This document shows, in pieces, positions 50,954-59,220 of a stretch of 64,000 nt of DNA. The stretch's first letter is position 1. Each line of letters begins with the position of its first letter. The DNA is from Streptomyces sp. 2131.1. GTDB lineage: Bacteria; Actinomycetota; Actinomycetes; Streptomycetales; Streptomycetaceae. The notes under the pieces were generated by a model. That model was not told the DNA's origin. It made no database searches and saw only the letters and a program-made list of their open reading frames with translations. The position numbers and the translations under genes are program-made. Location of the stretch: NCBI RefSeq assembly GCF_900105515.1, contig NZ_FNSY01000001.1, positions 1,550,001-1,614,000 of the forward strand. Reading direction: 5' to 3'.

Positions 50954-51418
50954 ATGCAGCCTTCCACCCCGCCCTTCGACGAACGCCTCACCGCCCCTCG
51001 GTCGTGGTGGCTGATCGCCGTCCTGATCGGCATCGCGTGCGCGCTGATGCTGCTGCCGCTGGGCACCCTGCCGCTGCTCGGCGGCCTCGCCGGCGGCACG
51101 GTCCTGTCGGCCGTCGCGGTGAGCTCGTACGGCTCCGCCCGCATCCGGGTGGTGGCGGGGCAGCTGGTCGCCGGGGATGCGAGGATTCCGGTCCCGGCGC
51201 TCGGGGAGGCCGAGGTACTGGACGCCGAGGAGGCGCGCGCCTGGCGCACGTACAAGGCGGACACACGGGCCTTCATGCTGCTGCGCAGCTACATCCCGAC
51301 GGCGGTGCGGGTGGAGGTCACGGACCCCGAGGACCCGACGCCGTACGTCTATCTGTCGACGCGCGACCCGCAGGCGCTGGTGGCCGCCCTGAAGGCGGCG
51401 GTCCGGGCCCAGGCCTGA
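50954..51418 (+). CDS. DUF3093 membrane protein
   Basis: A 154-residue protein: two closely packed membrane helices (WWLIAVLIGIACALMLLPLGTLPLLGGLAGGTVLSAVAVSSY) and a cytosolic C-terminal domain (IRVVAGQLVAGDARIPVPALGEAEVLDAEEARAWRTYKADTRAFMLLRSYIPTAVRVEV). This is the DUF3093 family, positioned as Rv2698 is next to dut. Its function is unknown. The ATG at 50954 is preceded by GGAG (50948). Confidence 0.87.
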   Translation: MQPSTPPFDERLTAPRSWWLIAVLIGIACALMLLPLGTLPLLGGLAGGTVLSAVAVSSYGSARIRVVAGQLVAGDARIPVPALGEAEVLDAEEARAWRTYKADTRAFMLLRSYIPTAVRVEVTDPEDPTPYVYLSTRDPQALVAALKAAVRAQA

Positions 51419-51434
51419 TCCGGAGGTAAGGCCC

Positions 51435-52403
51435 CTAGGCCTTCCGGCCCCGGGGTGCGCGGAGCGGCTCCGGCTGTTCCAGCGGGGGCAGCTCGGGCAG
51501 GCGGTCCCAGGGCACCTGCTTCTCGCGCAGGTCCTTCCTGACCCGCTCGGCGAGCTTCCTGGTGTCGCGCCGGTTCATGGAGGCTCCGATGGCGGCGCCG
51601 ACCATGAACGGGATCAGGTTCGGCAGGTCGCGCACGGTGCGTTTCATGATCTGCCGGCGCAGTTCGCGCTTCATGTGGCCGCTCAGTGCCGCGTCGACCG
51701 AGGCGGGGCGGGTGACCTCGATGCCGCGTTCCTCGGTCCAGGCGGTGAGGTAGGCGGTGGAGCGCCGGCCGAGGTTGCCCGGCGGACGGCGTCCGTAGAC
51801 CTCGTGCAGTTCGGCGACGAGCTTCATCTCGATCGCGGCGACGCCGCTGATCTCGGCGGCCAGCTCGGCGAACATCGCGGGCGGCACGGGCATCATCGCC
51901 GCCGCGCCGATTCCGGCGCCGACGGTGGCGGTCGCACGGCTCGCGCCCGCGACGAGCCGGTCGGCGATCTCCTCCGGCCCGAGGCCGGGAAAGTGCTTGC
52001 GCAGGGTGTCGAGGTCGCGCACAGGGACGCGGGGAGCGACATAGATGATCAGGTCGGCGATATGACCGATCGCTGCCTTGGCGCTCTCCCCGCCCTTGCG
52101 TACGCCCCGTTTCACTGAATCCAGACGGCCTGCCCCGGTCACGAGCTCCGTCCTGCCGACTTCTCCGGCCTCTTTCGCCGTGTCGGCTCCGGCAGCCGCA
52201 CGGGCTGCCTCCATCGCTGCTTCGGCCGCTTCGAGCGAGGCCTGCAGGCCCCGCTCGTCGTCCTGTCCGTCCGACGGGGGTGGCAGGGCGGACCGCTCGG
52301 CAGGCGCCTGAGCGCCTTCTGCCGGGCCTGTACCGCCCTGGTGCTCCCCGGACGACTTCCTGCCCCAGGGGCGCCGCTTGCGGAACGGTGTGTCCCCTGC
52401 CAC
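51435..52403 (-). CDS. conserved hypothetical protein, possibly EcsC-like
   Basis: A 322-residue protein that I cannot assign firmly. Residues 1-90 are charged and disordered with an Ala/Glu helix. The rest is helical, with VAGASRATATVGAGIGAAAMMPVPPAMFAELAAEISGVAAIEMKLVAELHEVYG and LPNLIPFMVGAAIGASMNRRDTRKLAERVRKDL; these two Gly-rich hydrophobic segments resemble EcsC-family proteins. It starts with ATG 52403, 13 bp beyond the DUF4193 stop, and so may be in one operon with it. Confidence 0.7.
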   Translation of the reverse strand: MAGDTPFRKRRPWGRKSSGEHQGGTGPAEGAQAPAERSALPPPSDGQDDERGLQASLEAAEAAMEAARAAAGADTAKEAGEVGRTELVTGAGRLDSVKRGVRKGGESAKAAIGHIADLIIYVAPRVPVRDLDTLRKHFPGLGPEEIADRLVAGASRATATVGAGIGAAAMMPVPPAMFAELAAEISGVAAIEMKLVAELHEVYGRRPPGNLGRRSTAYLTAWTEERGIEVTRPASVDAALSGHMKRELRRQIMKRTVRDLPNLIPFMVGAAIGASMNRRDTRKLAERVRKDLREKQVPWDRLPELPPLEQPEPLRAPRGRKA

Positions 52404-52416
52404 GGCCGACCGGACC

Positions 52417-52713
52417 TCAGTCGCAGTCGCGGCAGATCGGCTGGCCGTTCTTCTCGCGGGCCAGCTGGCTGCGGTGGTGCACGAGGAAGCAGCTCATGCA
52501 GGTGAACTCGTCGGCCTGCTTGGGCAGGACCCGTACGGCCAGCTCCTCGTTGGACAGGTCTGCGCCGGGCAGCTCCAGTCCCTCGGCCGCGTCGAACTCG
52601 TCGACGTCGACGGCGGACGCCGTCTTGTCGCTCCGGCGCGCCTTCAGCTCTTCAAGGCTGTCCTGATCGACGTCGTCGTCGGTCTTGCGTGGGGTGTCGT
52701 AATCCGTTGCCAT
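52417..52713 (-). CDS. DUF4193 zinc-ribbon-like protein
   Basis: A 98-residue acidic protein with two CxxC pairs near the end (FTCMSCFLVHH and PICRDCD), enough for one zinc site, after a disordered acidic N-terminus. This is DUF4193, the Rv2699c counterpart. With an acidic leading region and a zinc ribbon it may bind RNA polymerase or another nucleic-acid enzyme, but that is inference. The ATG at 52713 follows a GGGGGAG ribosome site. A structured 405-bp region precedes it. Confidence 0.85.
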   Translation of the reverse strand: MATDYDTPRKTDDDVDQDSLEELKARRSDKTASAVDVDEFDAAEGLELPGADLSNEELAVRVLPKQADEFTCMSCFLVHHRSQLAREKNGQPICRDCD

Positions 52714-53118
52714 GTCGCTCTCCCCCTCTGGGTGTCTGCGGTGTCTCAGCGCTCGTAACGCGTGAGAGGCCGGACTTGTGCCCGACCTGAGGCGGAGATT
52801 TTGCCTCACATCAAGGTCTGTTACTCAATCGACACCCAAAAGGACCGCTCGGGAGTGATCGGCTTGGGTGGCGATGGGGACCGTACACGGTCCCGGTGGC
52901 ACCCTTTACAGGCGCCACCCCGTGTACTTCCCGTGATGTCTACCCCCGAAAACCCGGCGATTCGCCGGGATTCCGGTGAGTTCCCTGGTCACGGAGTGTG
53001 GGCAGGGGGTTATTCGCTCCTGTGATCGATCACACACGGCCTCTTCGAGATCAGGTCCCGAAAATTCCGCTAAAAGCGAACAAAAAATAATCAGTGTGCG
53101 AACCCTCGGTCTCGCCGG
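52714..53118. other. structured intergenic region between cutS and DUF4193
   Basis: This 405-bp stretch is the longest gap in the conserved half and is relatively AT-rich from 53040 to 53100. It contains GGGACCGT-AC-ACGGTCCC (52877-52894), a GGTGGC...GCCACC hairpin (52895-52919), a 7-bp hairpin (52953-52969) and a perfect TGTGATCGATCACA (53021-53034). No protein-like frame was found. It serves as the promoter/leader of DUF4193 and the 3' flank of cutS. Confidence 0.55.
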
Positions 53119-54354
53119 TCAGACGGGCAGTGAGACGCGCATCACAAGACCACCGCCCTCGCGGGGCTCGGCGATGATACGGCCGCCATGGGCGCGCGCG
53201 ACGGACCGTGCGATCGACAGACCGAGACCGACCCCCTTGTCGCTGCCCGTGCGCTCCGTACGCAGCCGCCTGAACGGCTCGAACAGGTTGTCGATCTCGT
53301 ACGCGGGCACCACCGGGCCGGTGTTCGAGACGACGAGCACCGCCTGGCCCGGCAGCAGCTCCGTGCTCACCTCCACCCAGCCGTCCTCCGGCACGTTGTA
53401 CCGGACCGCGTTCTGTACGAGATTGAGCGCGATGCGCTCCAGGAGGACGCCGTTGCCCTGCACGACGGCGGGGGCGAGCGTGGCACGCATCTCGACGCCC
53501 CTGGTCTCGGCCTCGCCCCGGGCCTGGTCCAGCGCCCGGGAGGCCACCTCGGCCATGTCGACGGGCTTGCGCTCGACGATCTGGTTGTCGCTGCGGGCGA
53601 GCAGCAGCAGGCCCTCCACGAGCTGCTCGCTGCGCTCGTTGGTGGCCAGGAGGGTCTTCCCCAGCTGCTGGAGCTCGGGCGGCGCCTCCGGGTCGGAGAG
53701 GTGGACCTCCAGCAGCGTGCGGTTGATCGCCAGGGGCGTACGCAGCTCGTGCGAGGCGTTCCCGACGAACCGCTGCTGCGCGGTGAAGGCCCGCTCCAGC
53801 CGGTCCAGCATGTCGTCGAAGGTGTCGGCGAGCTCCTTCAGCTCGTCGTCGGGCCCGTCCAGCTCGATGCGGCGGGCCAGGTCCGTGCCGGCGACGGTGC
53901 GGGCGATCCGGGTGATCCGGCCCAGCGGCGAGAGCACCCGCCCCGCCATGGCGTAGCCGAAGGCGAAGGCGATGATGCTCAGGCCCACCAGGGCGAGCAG
54001 CGACCGGTTGAGCAGCGTGTCCAGTGCCTGCTGGCGCTGGTGGTTGACGCAGGAGTTCATCGCGGCGTTGACCGCGCTCGGCGAGTTGCCGTGCTCCAGG
54101 AGGTTGCAGACCTTGCTGGACATGTAGCCGTCGACGACCTTGAACGGCAGCTCGCTGCCCACGTGCAGGGCCTGCGCCGCCAGCATGTAGATGATCGACA
54201 GCAGCAGAATGCCCGCGATCAGGAACATGCCGCCGTACAGCAGCGTGAGCCGTATCCGGATGGTCGGACGCAGCCAGGGGTACGAGGGCTCCTGCTGTTT
54301 GGGCTCCCAGGTGGGCTTGGGGGGCGCGGGCGGCGTGGCGGCGGGCACGGGCAT
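53119..54354 (-). CDS. cutS: sensor histidine kinase CutS
   Basis: A 411-residue membrane kinase. The order is: Pro-rich cytosolic N-terminus; membrane helix (LTLLYGGMFLIAGILLLSIIYML); an extracellular loop of about 70 residues with two Cys (KVCNLLEHG and NSCVNHQR); second helix (LALVGLSIIAFAFGYAMAG); HAMP; H-box NASHELRTPLAINRTLLEV; HATPase with NLVQNAVRYNVP and GLGLSIARSVARAHGG. The two extracellular Cys match what has been reported for CutS as a disulfide/redox-type secretion stress sensor. Its ATG overlaps the cutR stop by one base. Confidence 0.92.
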   Translation of the reverse strand: MPVPAATPPAPPKPTWEPKQQEPSYPWLRPTIRIRLTLLYGGMFLIAGILLLSIIYMLAAQALHVGSELPFKVVDGYMSSKVCNLLEHGNSPSAVNAAMNSCVNHQRQQALDTLLNRSLLALVGLSIIAFAFGYAMAGRVLSPLGRITRIARTVAGTDLARRIELDGPDDELKELADTFDDMLDRLERAFTAQQRFVGNASHELRTPLAINRTLLEVHLSDPEAPPELQQLGKTLLATNERSEQLVEGLLLLARSDNQIVERKPVDMAEVASRALDQARGEAETRGVEMRATLAPAVVQGNGVLLERIALNLVQNAVRYNVPEDGWVEVSTELLPGQAVLVVSNTGPVVPAYEIDNLFEPFRRLRTERTGSDKGVGLGLSIARSVARAHGGRIIAEPREGGGLVMRVSLPV

Positions 54355-55007
54355 CAGATCCGGTAGCCGGAGCCGGGCACCGTGACGATCACCGGGGGCT
54401 CGCCGAGTTTGCGGCGCAGGGTCATGACGGTCACCCGGACGACGTTGGTGAACGGGTCGGTGTTCTCGTCCCAGGCCTTCTCCAGCAGCTGCTCGGCCGA
54501 GACGACGGCGCCCTCGCTGCGCATCAGGACCTCCAGGACGGCGAACTCCTTGGGCGCGAGCTGCACCTCCTGGTCGCCCCGGAACACCTCACGGCGGTTG
54601 GGGTCGAGCTTGATCCCGGCCCGCTCCAGGACGGGCGGCAGGGCGACGGTCGTACGGCGGCCGAGAGCCCGGACGCGGGCGGTGAGCTCGCTGAACGCGA
54701 AGGGCTTGGGCAGGTAGTCGTCGGCGCCGAGCTCCAAGCCCTCCACGCGGTCGCTGACGTCACCGGACGCGGTGAGCATGAGGACCCGGGTCGGCATGCC
54801 GAGCTCGACGATCCGGCGGCACACGTCGTCGCCGTGGACCAGGGGGAGGTCGCGGTCGAGCACCACGACGTCGTAGTCGTTGACCTCGATGCGCTCCACG
54901 GCCGCGGCTCCGTCGTACACCACATCGACGGCCATGGCCTCGCGGCGCAAACCGGTGGCCACCGCATCGGCGAGCAGCTGCTCGTCCTCCACGACGAGTA
55001 CGCGCAC
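54354..55007 (-). CDS. cutR: response regulator CutR
   Basis: A 217-residue OmpR/PhoB-type regulator: VEDEQLLADAV, phospho-Asp in DVVVLDRDLPLVHGDD, Lys in YLPKPFAFSEL, and winged-helix VQLAPKEFAVLEVLMRSEGAVVSAEQLLEKAWDENTDPFTNVVRVTVMTLRRKLG. The GTG at 55007 has GGAAGGAAG before it. CutR is the partner of CutS; in Streptomyces the pair affects actinorhodin production and the secretion-stress proteases. The operon order is cutR-cutS. Confidence 0.92.
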   Translation of the reverse strand: MRVLVVEDEQLLADAVATGLRREAMAVDVVYDGAAAVERIEVNDYDVVVLDRDLPLVHGDDVCRRIVELGMPTRVLMLTASGDVSDRVEGLELGADDYLPKPFAFSELTARVRALGRRTTVALPPVLERAGIKLDPNRREVFRGDQEVQLAPKEFAVLEVLMRSEGAVVSAEQLLEKAWDENTDPFTNVVRVTVMTLRRKLGEPPVIVTVPGSGYRI

Positions 55008-55396
55008 GGCGCTTCCTTCCCTAGAACTTCGCAAGCGATCTTCGCCACGGGGCCCAGGGGCGTCCGGAACGGCCCGGCCGCCCGCGCCGCGGGCATGCCC
55101 CGGCACACCACGTGCGGCTCCATCCTGCCCGTAACGCGTATAAACCGGCGGTAAGACGGTGCGGTCCCGACCTGCGGCTTCAGGGAATCGACGGGAAATT
55201 CGGGCCAGTTGAGGTTTCCCTGAGGTTCGGCTGGGGGAGGACGCATTCACACCCGCGATCACGTCTTCCCATGTGGCGTTGTCACAGGCCCCTCCGTTTT
55301 CCCGGAGAGTGCGTGATCACCCGCCCTACCGCTTCGGCGGAGGGAAACCCGGGCACACCCCCGTGCCACCCACCCACGACGATGAGGGGGCGCTTC
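55008..55396. other. divergent promoter region of cutRS and a small gene
   Basis: A 389-bp gap containing the cutR promoter (minus) and that of the 58-residue gene (plus). There is a short AT-rich section (55195-55270). I did not find a clear -35/-10 pair or operator. No protein-like frame was accepted here. Confidence 0.4.
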
Positions 55397-55573
55397 ATGG
55401 ACGCTTTCACCGCAGGTCTGCTGCACCGCATCAAGACCACCGAGGACGACCTCACGAAGGCCCGCGAGACGGGCGACGACTTCCTCGCGGACGTCGAGCA
55501 GAGCGAGCTCGACGACCTTCATCGCCTCGCCGCCGAGCACGGTGTACCCATCGGCACGACGACGAACGCCTGA
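55397..55573 (+). CDS. small conserved hypothetical protein, 58 residues
   Basis: A 58-residue acidic, helical protein: MDAFTAGLLHRIKTTEDDL, then TKARETGDDFLADVEQSEL and a final segment ending TTTNA. It looks like a single coiled helical hairpin with no Cys or membrane segment. GAGGGGG upstream of the ATG at 55397 and a strong terminator 9 bp after the stop support it as a real monocistronic gene. Function unknown. Confidence 0.75.
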   Translation: MDAFTAGLLHRIKTTEDDLTKARETGDDFLADVEQSELDDLHRLAAEHGVPIGTTTNA

Positions 55574-55581
55574 CCCGTCGC

Positions 55582-55623
55582 GAAGGGCCCCGCAGCCGCT
55601 GCAAGGCGGCTGCGGGGCCCTTC
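55582..55623. terminator. bidirectional terminator with 18-bp stem
   Basis: GAAGGGCCCCGCAGCCGC (55582-55599) pairs perfectly with 55606-55623, loop 6 nt, between the 58-residue gene and the convergent inositol monophosphatase gene (stop at 55664). Confidence 0.8.
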
Positions 55624-55663
55624 CGCTGCCCGGGGGCGGACTCCGGCGCCCGGGAGCCCGGGA

Positions 55664-56494
55664 TCAGTCGTGCCAGGCTCCCAGCTCCTCCAGGAGGGCC
55701 TGGAGCGGTTCGAAGACACCGGGGGACGCGGCGACGGTCAGCTCCCCGTCGGCCGGCCGGCCCGGGCGTCCGCCGGTCAGGGCCCCGGCCTCCCGGGCGA
55801 TGATGTCGCCCGCGGCCAGATCCCAGGGGTGCAGGCCGCGCTCGTAGTAGCCGTCGAGCCGGCCGGCGGCCACGTCGCAGAGGTCGATCGCGGCGGAGCC
55901 TCCCCGCCGGATGTCCCGCACCCGGGGGACCAGCTCGCGCGCCACCTCGGCCTGGTGGGCCCGGACGTCGGCGACGTAGTTGAAGCCCGTGGCCACCAGC
56001 GCCTCGGCGAGCGGGGCGGTGGGCCGGCACCGCAGCCGGACCTGTTCGTCGCCGTAGGGTCCGCCGGTGACGAAGGCGCCGTGGCCCCGGCGGGCGTAGT
56101 ACGTCTCGCCGCGCATCGGAACCTCCACCACACCCGCGACCCGCTCGCCGTACACCTCGACGCCGATGGAGACGGCCCAGGACGGCAGCCCGTAGAGATA
56201 GTTCACGGTGCCGTCGAGCGGGTCGATGACCCAGCGCACCCCGCTGCTGCCCTCGGCTGTCGTGCCGCCCTCCTCGCCGAGGTAGCCGTCGAGGGGGCGG
56301 CGGTCGACCAGGTACTCGGTGATCAGCTTCTCGGCGGCGATGTCCATCTCGGTGACGACGTCGACCGGGCTGGACTTGGTCGCGGCCACACCCAGTCCCG
56401 CCGGACGGCCGTCGCGCAGCAGCCGGCCCGCGAGTTCCGCGGCTTCCATGGCGAGGTCGAGCAGGGTGTCCACTAGGTGTTCGACTTGGGTCAC
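55664..56494 (-). CDS. suhB: inositol monophosphatase family protein
   Basis: A 276-residue Mg2+-dependent phosphatase. The metal motifs are all present: GEEGG, WVIDPLDGTVNYLYGLP (WxxDPxDGTxNF-like) and LHPWDLAAGDIIAREAGA. It hydrolyses myo-inositol-1-phosphate or a related sugar phosphate. The GTG at 56494 begins the helical N-terminus. It is downstream of hemH on the same strand with a 49-bp gap, so the two may share a transcript. Its place matches suhB (Rv2701c) in mycobacteria. Confidence 0.9.
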   Translation of the reverse strand: MTQVEHLVDTLLDLAMEAAELAGRLLRDGRPAGLGVAATKSSPVDVVTEMDIAAEKLITEYLVDRRPLDGYLGEEGGTTAEGSSGVRWVIDPLDGTVNYLYGLPSWAVSIGVEVYGERVAGVVEVPMRGETYYARRGHGAFVTGGPYGDEQVRLRCRPTAPLAEALVATGFNYVADVRAHQAEVARELVPRVRDIRRGGSAAIDLCDVAAGRLDGYYERGLHPWDLAAGDIIAREAGALTGGRPGRPADGELTVAASPGVFEPLQALLEELGAWHD

Positions 56495-56543
56495 GGCGTT
56501 CCTCAGGAGGTTGGGAGAGCGGCGGGCGGGGAAGGGCGAAGGC

Positions 56544-57671
56544 TTACGCGTAGGGGCTGTCGGCGCCCGCGGCGGCGGGCTTGGGGGCCCTGGCCGGGCA
56601 GCAGCCCACCGGGCACAGGTCGTGGCTCGCGCCCAGCGTCCCGAGGGCGCACCGATCGGTCCTGCGGCCCTGCTCGGCGGCGGCCCGCTCCAGGACGAGG
56701 TCGCGCACGGCCGCGGCGAAACGGGGATCGTCGCCGACCGTCGCGGAGCGGCGTACCGGCAGGCCCAGCTCGGCGGCCTTGGCGGTGGCCTCGGTGTCGA
56801 GGTCGTACAGGACCTCCATGTGGTCCGAGACGAAGCCGATGGGCGCCATCACGACGGCGGGGACACCGTCGCCGTGGAGGGCCTCCAGGTGGTCGCAGAT
56901 GTCGGGTTCCAGCCACGGGATGTGCGGGGCGCCGCTGCGCGACTGGTAGACGAGCCGCCAGGGGTACGCCGTACCGGTCCGCTCGCGCACCGCGTCCACG
57001 ATCAGCCGGGCCACGTCGAGGTGCTCCGCGACATAGGCGCCGCCGTCACCGTGGGCCTCCACGGGACCGGAGGTGTCGGCAGCCGAGGTCGGGATGGAGT
57101 GCGTGGTGAAGGCCAGGTGGGCGCCCGCGCGCACGTCCTCGGGCAGGTCCGCCAGCGAGGCGAGGACGCCCTCCACCATGGGCTCCACGAACCCGGGGTG
57201 GTTGAAGTAGTGCCGGAGTTTGTCCACGCGCGGGACGGGAAGGCCCTCGGCCTCCAGGGCGGCCAGCGACTCCGCGAGGTTCTCGCGGTACTGCCGGCAG
57301 CCGGAGTACGAGGCGTAGGCACTGGTTGCCAGGACGGCGATGCGGCGGCGTCCGTCGGCGGCCATCTCGCGGAGCGTGTCGGTGAGGTACGGGGCCCAGT
57401 TGCGGTTGCCCCAGTACACCGGCAGATCCAGTCCGTGCTCGGCGAAGTCCTTGCGCAGCGCGTCGAGCAGGGCCCTGTTCTGGGCGTTGATCGGGCTGAC
57501 GCCCCCGAACAGGAAGTAGTGCTTGCCGACCTCCTTGAGCCGTTCCTCGGGGATGCCGCGGCCGCGGGTCACGTTCGCGAGGAACGGAACCACGTCGTCC
57601 GGGCCTTCGGGGCCGCCGAAGGAGAGCAGGAGCAGGGCGTCGTAGGGGGCGGGATCGCGCAGATCGGACAT
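56544..57671 (-). CDS. hemH: coproporphyrin/protoporphyrin ferrochelatase
   Basis: A 375-residue class I chelatase inserting Fe(II) into a porphyrin. [32 protein letters not shown] is the N-terminal family signature, and [10 protein letters not shown] contains the catalytic His. The C-terminal tail has a Cys cluster ([22 protein letters not shown]) as in actinobacterial enzymes with a [2Fe-2S] cluster. In Actinobacteria this enzyme (CpfC) generally works on coproporphyrin III. The ATG at 57671 was chosen over a longer frame by homology. It is divergent from the FAD oxidase. Confidence 0.93.
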   Translation of the reverse strand: MSDLRDPAPYDALLLLSFGGPEGPDDVVPFLANVTRGRGIPEERLKEVGKHYFLFGGVSPINAQNRALLDALRKDFAEHGLDLPVYWGNRNWAPYLTDTLREMAADGRRRIAVLATSAYASYSGCRQYRENLAESLAALEAEGLPVPRVDKLRHYFNHPGFVEPMVEGVLASLADLPEDVRAGAHLAFTTHSIPTSAADTSGPVEAHGDGGAYVAEHLDVARLIVDAVRERTGTAYPWRLVYQSRSGAPHIPWLEPDICDHLEALHGDGVPAVVMAPIGFVSDHMEVLYDLDTEATAKAAELGLPVRRSATVGDDPRFAAAVRDLVLERAAAEQGRRTDRCALGTLGASHDLCPVGCCPARAPKPAAAGADSPYA

Positions 57672-57881
57672 GCCCTCGATCCTGCCACCCCGGCTCCGGC
57701 CGGGTCCCACCGACATCCGGGAGCGGGTGCGCGGCCGGTCCCCTCGGGGGCGCCGGGAGGGGTGGATGCATATGCGAGAACCGTGAGTATGATCCCCCTC
57801 CAACCGGCCGGTAACCCGTGGTTTCCGTCCGGGGGAAGCGCCGGCTGGGTGGGCCGGTTCCTAGGGAAGGGCGCGGGGAAG

Positions 57882-59204
57882 ATGACCGAGACCTACGCAC
57901 GGACGGCGACGAGCCCGTGGCGCAACTGGGCGGGGAACGTCACCGCGCGGCCGGCCAGGACCGTGTCCCCCGCATCGGTGGACGAGCTGGCCGAGACCCT
58001 GCGTAGGGCGTCCGAGGACGGGCTGCGGGTGAAGCCGGCCGGCACCGGCCACTCCTTCACCGCGACCGCGGCCACCGACGGGGTGCTGATCCGGCCCGAT
58101 CTGCTGACGGGCATCCGCGAGATCGACCGCAAGGCGATGACGGTGACGGTCGAGGCGGGCACCCCGCTGAAGCGGCTCAACGCCGCGCTGGCCCGCGAGG
58201 GCCTCTCGCTCACCAACATGGGCGACATCATGGAGCAGACGGTCGCGGGGGCCACATCCACCGGGACGCACGGCACCGGCCGTGACTCGGCGTCCATATC
58301 GGCGCAGATACGCGCCCTGGAGCTGGTCACCGCCGACGGCACGGTCCTGACCTGTTCGGAGACCGAGAACGCCGACGTGTTCGCGGTGGCGCGCATCGGA
58401 CTCGGCGCCCTGGGCGTGATCACCGCGATCACCTTCGCCGTGGAGCCGGTCTTCCTGCTGACCGCCCGCGAGGAGCCGATGGGCTTCGACCAGGTGACGA
58501 CCGACTTCGATGAGCTCGTGGCCGAGAACGAGCACTTCGAGTTCTACTGGTTCCCGCACACCGGGAACTGCAACACCAAGCGCAACAACCGCAGCGCCGG
58601 TCCCGCCGCCCCGCCCGGCAAGGTCAGCGGCTGGGTCGAGGACGAGCTGCTGTCCAACGGCGTCTTCCAGGTCGCCTGCGCGCTGGGCCGGGCCGTGCCC
58701 GCCACGATCCCCTCGATCGCGAGGATCTCCAGCCGGGCCCTGTCGGCACGTACGTACACCGACATCCCGTACAAGGTGTTCACCAGCCCGCGCCGCGTGC
58801 GGTTCGTGGAGATGGAGTACGCGCTGCCGCGCGAGGCCGCCGTCGAGGCGCTGCGCGAGGTGCGGGCGATGGTGGACCGCTCGCCGCTGCGGATCAGCTT
58901 CCCGGTTGAGGTGCGCACCGCGCCGGCCGACGACATCGCGCTCTCCACGGCGTCGGGCCGGGAAAGCGCGTACATCGCCGTCCACATGTACCGGGGCACG
59001 CCGTACCAGGCGTACTTCACGGCCGTGGAGCGGATCATGACCGCGCACGGCGGCCGCCCGCACTGGGGCAAGATCAACACGCGGGACGCCGCGTACCTCT
59101 CCGGGGTGTATCCGCGCTTCGGCGAGTTCACGGCCGTGCGGGACCGGCTGGACCCGGACCGCCTGTTCGGCAACGACTACCTGCGCCGGGTGCTGGGGGA
59201 CTGA
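57882..59204 (+). CDS. FAD-linked aldonolactone oxidase (D-arabinono-1,4-lactone oxidase family)
   Basis: A 440-residue VAO-family flavoenzyme. The FAD-binding domain includes WAGNVTARPARTVSPASVDELAETLRRA and VKPAGTGHSFT, where the His of GHSF is the covalent FAD attachment residue; TSTGTHGTGRDSASIS follows. The ALO domain occupies the C-terminal half and ends with RFVEMEYALPREA, HWGKINTRDAAYLSGVYPRFGEFTAVRDRLDPDRLFGNDYL. It oxidises a sugar lactone or alditol with O2. The start ATG 57882 follows GGGGAAG. Its message faces away from hemH. Confidence 0.9.
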   Translation: MTETYARTATSPWRNWAGNVTARPARTVSPASVDELAETLRRASEDGLRVKPAGTGHSFTATAATDGVLIRPDLLTGIREIDRKAMTVTVEAGTPLKRLNAALAREGLSLTNMGDIMEQTVAGATSTGTHGTGRDSASISAQIRALELVTADGTVLTCSETENADVFAVARIGLGALGVITAITFAVEPVFLLTAREEPMGFDQVTTDFDELVAENEHFEFYWFPHTGNCNTKRNNRSAGPAAPPGKVSGWVEDELLSNGVFQVACALGRAVPATIPSIARISSRALSARTYTDIPYKVFTSPRRVRFVEMEYALPREAAVEALREVRAMVDRSPLRISFPVEVRTAPADDIALSTASGRESAYIAVHMYRGTPYQAYFTAVERIMTAHGGRPHWGKINTRDAAYLSGVYPRFGEFTAVRDRLDPDRLFGNDYLRRVLGD

Positions 59205-59220
59205 CCCGGCGCACCCGCGC

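Noticed and set aside
53021..53034. TGTGATCGATCACA as a CRP-type binding site
   Set aside because: The half-sites are right but the spacing is N4 rather than N6, and it is 300 bp from the nearest start. Kept only as a palindrome.
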